Positions 49,001-61,000 of a stretch of DNA of 64,000 bases are shown here, in pieces. Position numbers and translations under genes: made by a program. Each line of letters starts with the position of its first letter. Positions within the stretch are counted from its first letter, which is position 1. This stretch comes from Luidia sarsii (Eukaryota > Echinodermata > Asteroidea > Paxillosida > Luidiidae), in contig OX465118.1 of NCBI GenBank assembly GCA_949987565.1, positions 5,360,538-5,424,537 on the forward strand. Reading direction: 5' to 3'. Under the pieces are notes generated by a model that saw only the letters and a list, made by a program, of their open reading frames with translations, did no database searches and was not told where the DNA came from.

Positions 49001-52000
49001 TCAAACCTATTGGACACTGTTAAAACCCATTGGAACCTATTGGACACTATTGAAACCTATTGGACACTGTTGAAACACATTGAAACCTAATAGACACTGT
49101 AGAAACCCATTGAAACCTATTGAACATTGTTCAGACACTGTTGAAACCCATTGAAACCTATTGGCCACTGTTGAAACCCATTGGAACCTAATAGACACTG
49201 TTGAAACCCATTGAAACCAATTGGACCCCGTTGAAACCCATTGAAACCAATTAGACACTGTTGAAACCCCTTGGAAGCTATTGGACACTGTTGAAACCCA
49301 TTGAAACCAATTGGACCCCGTTGAAACCCATTGAAACCAATTACACACTGTTGAAACCCCTTGGAAGCTATTGGACACTGTTGAAACCCATTGGAACCTA
49401 TTAGACACTGTTGAAATCCATTGGAACCTATTGGACACTGTTGAAACAAACTGAAAGCTATTGGACACTGTTGAAACCCATTGGAACCTATTGGACACAG
49501 TTGAAACCCATTGAAACCTATTGGACACTGTTGAAACCCATTGAAACCAATTGGACACTGTTGAAAGCTATTGGACACTGTTGAAACCATTTGAAAGCTA
49601 TTGGACACTGTTGAAACCTATTGGACACTGATGAAACCCATTGGAACCTATTGGACACTGTTGAAACCCATTGGAACCTATTGGACACTGTTGAAACCTA
49701 TTGAAACCTATTTAAACCTATTGGACACTATTGAAACCCATTGGAACCTATTGGACCCATTGGATCCCTATGGAATATCAGGGTCAGGGATGGCAAGCCT
49801 TGCCAGAAGTCAGACCAGCCGGACTTACCTTGGATGAAGCTCTGTGATTGGGATCCTCCCTTGACTTCAGAGCCCCTGCCCCTAGTGTGGGAAGTCCAGA
49901 TTGGAAAACTGTGACACGCCCTCCGGTAGGGCTCTAGATAGGAAAGAACCAATGGTAACCAGACCGCTATTAGCAACATCAACACACACCATTCATATCA
50001 AATATACCCATTACAGATGCCAAATCAAACTATCATGTTATAGTTATGATGAAACACGGTATTCGCCGCTATACAATATTCAAATCCATCGCACAACCTC
50101 AACCAGCTCGGTGGTCAAGTGGTTAAGACGTCTGCACTAGAAAGCAGGAGTTGCGGGTTTGAATCCCGCCTGAGCTGCCTGATTTTTTTTTTCATCGGGC
50201 ATCGGGCAAAGCACTGAACACTCAGTGCTTGTCATGTCAAGCAGGGCAAACCTTCATTGAATCAAACTCTAGAGACAGTTGAAAATACCAATAGCAACAG
50301 CAATTATGACAAGGGGTTTCCAACTTCACACCAGCGTGAATCCTACATTGCATAGCTGCCAACCTATCTTTAGGAAAACCTCTGCTAAAAAAGGAGGAAT
50401 CACAGAGCAAACTACATAGCAATACATGTGTATATCCACAGCTGTGACTGTAAATGGGTGCACTAAATGGCCTATTGTGTGCAAGGTGAATAGGGTCATT
50501 GTATCCACAGCTGTGACTGTGAATGGGTGCACTGAATGGCTCATTGTGTACAAGCTGAATAGGGTCATTGCATCCACAGCTGTGGCTGTGAATGGGTGCA
50601 CTGAATGGCTCATTGTGTACAAGCTGGATAGGGTCATTGAATCCACAGCTGTGACTGTGAATGGGTGCACTGAATGGCCCATTGTGTGCAAGAAGAATAG
50701 GGTCATTGCATCCACAGCTGTGACTGTGAATGGGTGCACTGAATGACCCATTGTGTGCAAGCTGAATAGGGTCATTGCATGCACAGCTGTGACACTGACT
50801 ATGCATAGGTGCCCTGGTAACCTGACATAAACACAATGGTCCTTTACGTGGTCATCTCAGCATGGGGTTGATTAAAGCCCAATGCACATGCTAGCACAGG
50901 CTGGGATTGGAGCCCTGGTCATGAGAGTGGAAGTCCAGGGATATGACTTGGCATGGCTACAGGGTTCTTACCATGAGTTTCAGGGCTGCTTGGAGAGCGG
51001 GTCCTAGTGCCGTCTGTGTGTTCTTGTTTCCAGCAAACATCGCTGGCAGCTGGTTGAGTAACTCCTGCACCAGCTACAAGACAAACCACATAGGACTCCT
51101 CATTACAACCTCTCCCTGGGTGCATTTCACAATAGAGGTTTCGCACATGAACGGATATGTGTACGCATATGTTTACCTATCCGTACCAGTTAGTGGCCAT
51201 TCCACCGTTTTGCAATCCTGCCATATTGGTGGCGCTGTTCGCAATGCCTACCTATCATTTTGTATTTCAAAGTCTTTTAAAGTCACAAAAATGGCCGGTA
51301 TATATTCAGTGATTACTCATTTATGATCAATACCATACATATGAAAACCTGAAGACGATTGACTAGAAATTCAAATTTCTACCTCACGTGTAGCGAGCGA
51401 GTGTCGTACGCACATTTAGTGATTAGTAAGTAGCATATGATGTCATTAATTGCTATAGCATGCCCCTGGTGGCACCCAACAGTGCAGTCCAGACTGGTGG
51501 TAAAGATACTCTTAAAGGTCACACTAACCGTATCCGTTCACTTACAAACCCCCTATTGCCTTACGATGCTGTGGGTATCCTGAGAAATCCACTCTTTAAC
51601 CTAACGAGAGGATTTCTGTGACACAGGAAAGTTGGTATATACATGTACCCTATGCTTGTCCTAAAAACCATAAATGTTAGTGACAAACTAAACAGGAAAC
51701 GCCAATATCAAGCTATACACCGTACCTTAAAGGCCTTTTCAGATGACGCTGAAAAAACTTGCAAGGCTTGAGAAAATGTCTCATGCATGAGAAATCTTAC
51801 AAAAGTTCCATCGTGTGAAAGGTCACCAATGCTTGAGAGTGACAGACATCCCTGGTGAACCCCAAGAGAGATTTTGTTGTAGGTCCCGACATACATCCTG
51901 CAATGTGTAGGCTACCAGCAACCCACGGAGTAAGCATTTGCTTCTCAAGGGAGGCATGCGAATGTAACCATGTGCCGTGTGAAAGGTTGGGAAAGCATTC

Positions 52001-55000
52001 ACAATCCCCCTTCAATTCTCTCTCAAACTTTGAGAGTCTTTTTCAGCATCATCTGACTGTCTGAAAAGGGCTTAAGAAATACAAAATGTTGCAAACGGCT
52101 AGCTGACATAAATCTACAGAGCAAATCTAAACAATGAAATGGACCTGACATTTCTATCCTAGCAGGACTTTTTCCCAAGGCAGAGGAGGTCTGCTTGTGA
52201 CTAAGCTTTTTCACAGATTTTCATATTGTACCTCTTTGTTTTCTTGGATATTCACCAGTAAGTCGTTGGGACAAGGAAGGAAAACATCTGGGGAGAAAAA
52301 AATAATAAAATATGGAAAGTGAGCCAATTATAACTCTTACAAAATCCAAATCCTGAAAATGAATGAAACATTCCTTTATTGTAATGGTGAGAGATGTAAC
52401 TCAGATTTGAGAGATGTGACTCAGACTTGAGATATGACTCAGACTTGAGATGTGACTCAGACTTGAGATATGACTCAGACTTGAGATGTGACTCAGACTT
52501 GAGATATGACTCAGACTTGAGATATGACTCAGACTTGAGAGATGTGACTCAGACTTGAGATGTGACTCAGACTTGAGATATGACTCAGACTTGAGATATG
52601 ACTCAGACTTGAGAGATGTGACTCAGACTTGAGAGATGTGACTCAGACTTGAGAGATGAGACTCAGACTTGAGAGATGAGACTCAGACTTGAGAGATGTG
52701 ACTCAGACTTGAGAGATGAGACTCAGACTTGAGAGATGAGACTCAGACTTGAGAGATGAGACTCAGACTTGAGAGATGAGACTCAGACTTGAGAGATGAG
52801 ACTCAGACTTGAGAGATGAGACTCAGACTTGAGAGATGTGACTCAGACTTGAGAGATGAGACTCAGACTTGAGAGATGAGACTCAGACTTGAGAGATGAG
52901 ACTCAGACTTGAGAGATGAGACTCAGACTTGAGAGATGTGACTCAGACTTGAGAGATGAGACTCAGACTTGAGAGATGTGACTCAGACTTGAGAGATGTA
53001 ACTCAGACTTGAGACATGGTGACTCAGACTTGAGAGATGTAACTCAGACTTGAGAGATGAGACTCAGACTTGAGAGATGAGACTCAGACTTGAGAGATGA
53101 GACTCAGACTTGAGAGATGTGACTCAGACTTGAGAGATGAGACTCAGACTTGAGAGATGTGACTCAGACTTGAGAGATGTAACTCAGACTTGAGACATGG
53201 TGACTCAGACTTGAGACATGTGACTCATAAGCAGGAGGGCTAACCGTCAATGTCGGAGACAACCATCATCTGTGGCCGTGTCATGCCCTCCTGCAGGTTG
53301 TAGAAGTGCAAGGTGCTGTCAAAGGTGATGAAGCCTATCAGAGTGCGGGCATCGCCGGGCATGCGGTCCAGGCAGTCCAGCAGGTTCTGGCAGGCAATGG
53401 TCAGGTACCCTGACTCCACTGCACTGAAGGAGACGTCAATGGCAAAGAGGTAGACGGCTGGCTGCGGTGGCCTTAGCTGTCATCAAAACAGAGCATTGTC
53501 TTATTATGACTACTGCAAATTATTTTCATTTCTCAAACAAAGAAAAGGAAAACCAAGTGGGAAATTTGTTAAACAATTTGTGAAAATAGAACAGAAAATT
53601 GGACTGGAAAGGTTTCTGGCTAATTATATCATCACATAACAAATTGTTATTAACCAATTCTCTGAATTCCGAGCGGCACTGGTGCTAATATGTGCCAGTC
53701 ACTCTGAATCCCAGCATCTCTATTGACCAAGTTTTAAACAAAGATTCTTTTCAGCCTTCAACAAAGCAATATGGAGCATGACAAAGGCCCTTTTTGATGC
53801 CAGTTGACTCATGAATTGCCAGAATAACAGCAACAATTGCGCTATTGTGGGACTTTTACAATAGATGATTGAGGGATAACGCACTGCCACAGCCCCATGT
53901 CCCACGGTCCAATGGTCCTCAGACAGGCAGTGGAATTCTGTCCAACAGAGATTTGACCACCCGGAACGGAAGCTAGTTTATGCTGAAAGGTTATCAGTAC
54001 AGGGGCTACTTGGACACACTGTAAACACTCACAGTCGTGCTACGCTCTATTGATAACAATGTGCCCTTTTTTTCGGGCAAATAGCCACACTGACGTCCGA
54101 ATCATGCCAGGTTTGACTCACTTGTACAGTGTAGTACTCCTTTATTGTGTTATTTCACAAATACATATAATATTATTGCTCAGCGAGTTTTGAATGTGAC
54201 ACATTGCTCAACCCCCCATGGTACAGTAGTCAAGGAAATGGAAATGGAAATGGGCTTGGCACGAAGTGGTCAAGACTTAAGTGCTGATGTGATCTCTGAC
54301 CCTGAACACATCTTTTTTGAAGCAGTATTTAATCAGTTTGAGAGCATTATCACAACTGCGCAACAGGTGCAGCAGATAAGCAAGTTCAAAGACCAGATTG
54401 ATGTCACAGGTATTATATTGTTCCCAATTGTTTATTTCCCCGATTATCTAGCCCGTTTCCAGTGCCGATTGCCATGGGCAGTGGGCATAGGCCATGGTTA
54501 AAGCCATGCCATTTGTATGGATGGCCTACTGTCTACAACTCATTGAGAAGCAGCCAAAGACTGCCATTGGCAAACAAGTCAAAACAAACATGTGCCTAAA
54601 GCAGACGACCTACCATGTACTCTGAAGGTGCAATAAATTCAATGGTAGCAGCTTTGATTTCAGGCCTCCGCTCTGGGGCGCCGTATGTCTTCGAAACGGG
54701 ATCAAAGGAAAACTCTTCCGGTACTGAAATAAAACCAACAGCAATATGACACAAAGTAATATACACGAATGTTGCTAACTGCTTACTGACTAAAATGAAT
54801 GACTGAAATATTCCCCCAGAGAATCGTTCATTTACATAAAGGCAAATTTCTTTCTCATAAATTTAGAGGGGCTTGACATTTCACCCCTGGCAGGACTTTC
54901 CTGAAAGAAAGAATTACAAAGATAAACACCGATAGGAAGGGCGAGAGGAGATAGGATACGGATAACAGAAAAAGGACGACAATTTCAAATTTGTGGTTCT

Positions 55001-58000
55001 GAGTCAACTTCTGACCTCTACAATGAAGCGTGTTTCAAAGCAATAGCTTTTTGTTCCTTTTACACACAAAAAAACAACATTTTCAAGATGATCGAAAAAC
55101 AAACAAAAACCACTCTTTTTAACAGTCACTTCATGTGACAGGAGAAATCTGAAGCACCGCCTGGGCAAGCCTGAAACTATGGGGCACTAAGATGGAAAAA
55201 TATTCCCTGAAAACTGCAACACTGATGTTCAAAGCCATTCTACGGGTAATCTAATTATTTAAAAATACAGGGGTGATTTCACAGAGCCTTTTGACGCATC
55301 ATAAGTCAACGCACAATTGATAACCCATCGTAAGTTGTGATAGACCGTATATGGTTTCTGTACATCGGTCGTGGTCTTGCAATTGGTCATGAGTTACAAT
55401 AAGTTGGATCAAATTGACCACAGAACTACGGTCTGTTCCCTGTAAGAAGAGTATGAGCATATTCATAACACCAGTCTGTCCTGTGTACTGTCATTCATGT
55501 GGCCACATGGAGTTTGGCGCCACTCTTGACTGACAGGCAATAACAACTCCTGATAGTCCAGCTGTGGGTGGACTGGAGTAGGGGGCATGCCATAGCACTG
55601 AATGAGGCTGAGGTCGAGCTCAACTTGTATAGGCCAGCTGTGGGTGGACTGGAGTAGGGGGCATGCCATAGCATTGAATGAGGCCGAGGTCAAGCTCAAC
55701 TTGGATACGCCAGCTGCGGGTGGACTGTGAGTGGGTGGGTGGCATGCCATAGCATTTAATGATGCTGAGGTCGAGCTCAACTTGGTTAGGCCAGCTGTGG
55801 GTGGAGTGGAGGGGGTGAGAAGACTGTAGTTCTTGGCCACAAAAGAATCATTTGGCCACCAAGGAATATAGTCTGGCAACAAAGCGGGCCACTCAAAAAT
55901 AGAAGAGGCTTGCTTCGGTAATTCAACATAATGGGAAAAGCACCAGGCCAGTGCAGCACAGTACATCCAACTCACAGTCATTTATCCTGTAGCAGAGGTT
56001 GCACTTCCAGCGTCGTTGCTCAATGATAGTTACAAAGGGATTGATGTAGGTACGGCAGGACCGACACCTGACGATGACACTAGATTGGATGACGGGCAAG
56101 TGCTGCAAGAAGAGAACAACCACAAAAACCGATCTCAGGACTTTCCTCTGAGAACAACTTCTCAGCCACTGCACACCAAAGTACCCAAGTTCAATGACAC
56201 ACATGTAGTATGAGCATGATACAAGGGGCCAGTATCACAGAGCTGCTTTAGCCCAAAAATTTCAAAAAGTCATGAATCGTACAAACTTGTGCAGTGAGAC
56301 TCGTTTTCTCTGTTGGCTACTCTGTGGATGCCAATGACACTTCTTCAATTTCCAAACTTCACCGGCTACCTATAGGCAGCGTTTATCTTTCAAATATCTC
56401 CTCATTGTATTTCTCCTTCTTACTTGTTCCGACTTACTCACTTAATAATATCAACCTAGCAGATTGGGACAGTGATCTTCAGATGGTAAACGTCTTCTAT
56501 CTATCCCTAGTAGTGCCCTACTGGGTCAAAATCTTTCAAGAGATAGATCGTTCTCTATAGCTGGTCCCAAATTGTGGAACTCTCTCCCCATTGACATCAG
56601 CAATGCCTCTTCTGTCATTTATTTTTATGAATCGACTAGTTCCGTGTCTTGTACAGAACTTTGATCTGTTTCTGTAAAGGTGCTTTATAAATACCTATTA
56701 CTAATATTATTATTCAGTGCCCTTAACAAAAGGCGTCGCCATAATGCAAGCTATACAATCAAGTCTGGCCAAGAGAAGCTTTAAAAACCTACCGATAGAT
56801 CCTTGAAGGGATGAATGATTAATCCTAGAGGCAGCCGGGACTTGTTTAGCAGGCTTTGGGTCTGGGGTAGGGACGTCAGCGTACACCGGAAAACGCTGCA
56901 AAATGAAAATCAAGACACGTATTCTCATACAGCAGTGACTTAATCTTATTGGCTAGAAGGTGGTTACATGACAAGGAGCTCACACTCAGGCTATGTACTT
57001 TAAGTCACTACTTATAAATGATTACCTTGATGCAATCCTTTGTGTTTTGAATGGCTATATGCCAGTGAACTTTTCATAGATTTTCATCCACTTTTGAAGC
57101 AAGACCGAAGTAGATAGTATAACATTCAACCCAAATGCCAAACGGGATAAGAGAAATTCATTCTTGATAAGAATTTTCAATTACATGAATCTGTCACAAA
57201 GTCCATCATGATGCATCTATAAACCACAATTTACCAGTTTACATATAAAGCAGATACATTATACATTCGGGGATGGATTTCACGAAGCATTACAACCCAT
57301 CATAACTTAATGTTCTATCTGAAGTTGTGATAGTCCTTTTTGTATATTGCTCAGTGTCTTGCGATTGATCGTTGCGATGAGTTGGATGGAATTGACCACT
57401 GAGGTGGCTTTCACAAACCTTACAATGCATTGTAGCTCAACTTACGATGTTTAACCCATTGTTAGTTGTGATAAACTGTGTGGTTTCTGTGCATTGCTCA
57501 TCGTCTGGCTTTGGTGAGATCGAATGCTGGTCTTGTAAGATTCTTCAGAGTCCAAATTTGTAGCCCTACTTGAGTTGACAACTTACTCGGGGTCAACCTG
57601 CAGCTTGCTGTACTCGGCGTTCAGTCTGCCCTTGGGAGGTTGTACAGGGGAGGGCTCAACAATGTGCCTCTCTTGCAGCAAGTTGATGGGCCTTGTCTCG
57701 CCCTGCTGCACTTTCAGGTTATTCATGGAGGCATTCAGGCTGTTCATGTGCTGCTGTCCCTGTACGGGTGATGAGAGCAAGAGAGAGAGAGACAGAACAC
57801 CATCAAGGATCATAAACTGACTCCACCCCACTCTTTGAGTTTATCAATATGACAATATAAACTTGGATAGGCCAGATGTGGGTGGACAGGAGGAGGGGTC
57901 ATGTCATAGCACTTAATGAGACCAAGGTTGAGCTCAACTTGGATAGCATTTAATGAGGTCAAGCTCAACTTGAAATGAACAGATTGTATGCTTTCTGGAT

Positions 58001-61000
58001 TTCTTGGTGGCTCAAAGCTGCTTGCTTATCTCAGGCATGGAGTTGCTCTGAGTGGTTACTCACTGCTGGAGGCATGGCGTTGTTTGCGGCCATGCCATGC
58101 TGGCCTCCGTTGGGCTGCGGCACCACCCCCATCGGCTGCATGGACTTGCCCGCGGCCTGTGAGGGCTGGCCCGGGTAGGCCGCACCACTCTGGCCGGCAG
58201 GGGTGTTTGGCAGTTGTGGCTGGTACTGGCCCGGCTGCGGAGGGGCATTGAAACCGCCAGGCTGCTGGGGATACTGTCTGCGGCCGGAGATTCCTACGGA
58301 GGTGGGAGGAGCTGCGGGGACACTGGATGGTGGCCTGGACATGGGTGGCCCACCCATCGGGGGTCCACCCATGGGAGGGCCACTAGCCGGTGGGCCACTC
58401 GTCATAGGGGGCCGGCTGACCGGGGGACCAGTCATGGGCGGTGCCCCCATCGCTGGGGCGCGGGGCGATGGGGTGCCCATGGTGGGGGGACCCATTTGTG
58501 GGGCACCCATAGGGGGGCCCCCAGTTGGGAGCCCAGTTGGGGGGCCAGTTGGGGGGCCTGCTAAGGGATGCCCCGTGGAAGGCACACCCCCTCTCTGAGG
58601 TCCAGCTAGGGGTGATATTGGCAGCTGTGACCCACCATACTGGGTACCTGGATTTGGGGATCCTGCACAGAGGCAAACAAACACCAAGCCAATAAGGGTA
58701 TCAGGCCGTTCCAAGATAGGAAGCAACACAGACGAGTTTTAATTTAATACAAAAAAATTGCACACTGCTTACTGACTTAAAGGCCCAATACAACATTGGT
58801 AAAGGTCAAAAGACTGCCACAATTTGTGTGTTAAACCATTAAACATTCCAAAAAAGAAACCCTGCGAAGGTTTTAGCTCAGGCAAAAAAAGTCACGGTTT
58901 TAGCACAATTCTGTAGTGTAAGAAATAGTTTATTACTAATAAACTACATGTACTTGTCACATTTCACAGCACAGTACAGCATCCCAGACCGTAAGATTTC
59001 AACATGATGATTCTATCATGACCACCTACAAACTGTGTAAATTAGAAGGAAAGCTGTGTACATGTACATTGATGTTTTCCGATCTTTCCAAAGTTGACAG
59101 AATTGTATTGGGCCTTTTAATGAATAAAATGCAAACAATCTACATGTAGATGCTCTGATGTGTCGATCTTAGCAGGGCCTTTTTCCTGCCTTTGAGAAAG
59201 TTCATGCTAAGATCCAAACACCAGGTACTCTGTCAGAATTTGTCCAGACACGTTTGAACAGGCATACACATGTACATCTCCTTTGGAGAGTAGACCGATT
59301 GCACAACCAATGTTTACATGCCGTCATGTGACTTATAGTGGGTATTTTTGCATCTCATTTGGTGCAGAACAGTAGTGGAAATGAGCAAAGAAGACTATCA
59401 TATCGTCCACATTCTTCTTTGTACATTTCCATCGCTGCTCTATGCCAAATGAGATGAACACATACCCATTATAAGTCACGTGATGGTACACTGTATGTAA
59501 AAAGTGGTCGGGCAATCGGTCTATTGTACACCAAATTTAGGGCCAAATGACTTTTGAATAATTTCGTACCTTGGTTATAATTGGGGGAATAAGGCGTGCC
59601 ACCCTCCAGTGCATCGTATCTTTGCGAGGGAACAGGCGAGGGCGCTGCAGAAGACCGAGCAGATGGAGGACCTGAGCACACAATGAAGACAAAGACAACG
59701 TTCCCAGAGTGATTTAGACAAGTAGGGTGCCTTCACACTGCATCGGTGCCTGTGATGTCAAGGAGCATTTGAGCTGCATGTCATGAGTATACACAACTGC
59801 TCGACACTTTGTGAATGTACTTTCAAGATTGTACTTAGTTTGCAGTGCTTTGTTCCTCATACCAGGGCCCAATTTCATAGAGCCGCTTAAGCACGAAAAT
59901 GTATCCTTGGTATAATTCAAGATGGCGGCCATATTTCACTTGATGCTTGCTGCCCTCAGCTTATATTGCAATCATGGGAGCTTAGCATAAAATCCAAGTA
60001 AAATTATGGCTGGCAACCTGATTTTATTGGGCAAGGCTTTTCATGCTTAAGCGGTTCTATGATATGGCCCCAGAATTGATATCAACAAACACGCTTTTTA
60101 CTGCAGTTACCAGGACCCAACCTCATGGCTCTGCTTAATGGAAACTTCTGTGCTTACCAGACGATGTAAGCGCAGAATGTATTCCACGAATAGCGTAAGC
60201 AAGGATTCGGTGCTTAAAGAGTTAGTGTAGAATTTCTGTGCTTAATGGAGGCTTTTTGCATTCACAATAGCAGGGGACAAATAATGATCATTCGTTGAAT
60301 TTGACGACCCAAATTTCAACGGCGACCGCTAACTCTTTGGGACAGACAAATCATTCTTAGAAATGATTTCATTTTATATTTTGCAGTCAAGGCAGGCAAG
60401 CAATTCACATATGCACGTAGTGAATCATTTCTTATTGGCTGTGAAATGCGCTTATGTTAAGCGCGGAATTGTTGCTTCCATAATGCCGATTCTACAGTAC
60501 GTTTACGGAAACCAGAGCCATGAAATTGGGCCCCGCTGAATACTCTTAATTGAACGGGATAACAAACCACAATGTATATTTTTGGGAGGGACAAGGACGA
60601 AGTCTGTGCCAGAGCATGATACCAGGAAACCGTAAAGAGCTACACACTGTACAAGTTAAGCTGCATGTATGATTGTATCAGTTGGTATCAAATGAGAAGA
60701 AGGGTTCTCAATGACTGCATGTTGGAAGTTGCTATGGAACCACAATGAAAACATGCAGTGTGAGAGGGCAGTGTCTAAATGACCCACCACCACCACATCT
60801 ACCAGCTGAATGAAAAGGAAATCAGGAGATACGAGGAGAGCTCATACTGAAAAAGTTTCTAGAAAAGAGAAAGGAACAAGGTTTAAGACACAGTCATTGA
60901 CCCACTGCCTATAACAGGCAACAACATAAGGGCTACATGTATGTTACACCACGGCTTACATACTGGCTATCTAGATTGCATAGTGAGGTTTTAATGTCAC

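Noticed and set aside
49037..49608. Minus-strand open frames of 163-173 codons with Phe-Gln-Trp-Val-Ser repeats
   Set aside because: The 30-bp array (ten codons per unit) inside a SEC24 intron explains them.
50099..50175. Possible true tRNA gene
   Set aside because: Box A and box B are present but the acceptor stem does not close, and the sequence continues into a SINE tail shared with other copies.
50237..50836. 199-codon minus-strand frame with His/Ser/Cys-Gly repeats
   Set aside because: The 69-bp tandem repeat is a multiple of three and opens frames on both strands; no conserved domain.
52388..53229. CRISPR-like array of short repeats
   Set aside because: Units are contiguous without unique spacers, and the DNA is clearly eukaryotic; it is a satellite.
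56710..56928. Open frame covering SEC24 exon 5 that reads QRFPVYADVPTP
   Set aside because: Exon 4 ends in phase 2. The other frame gives VFRCTLTSLPQ and HPFKDL, the conserved SEC24 sequence.
58203..58598. 131-codon plus-strand frame opposite SEC24 exon 3
   Set aside because: It is the antisense of the Pro/Gly/Met-rich repeats, with Gly-Gly-Pro echoes and no separate gene signals.
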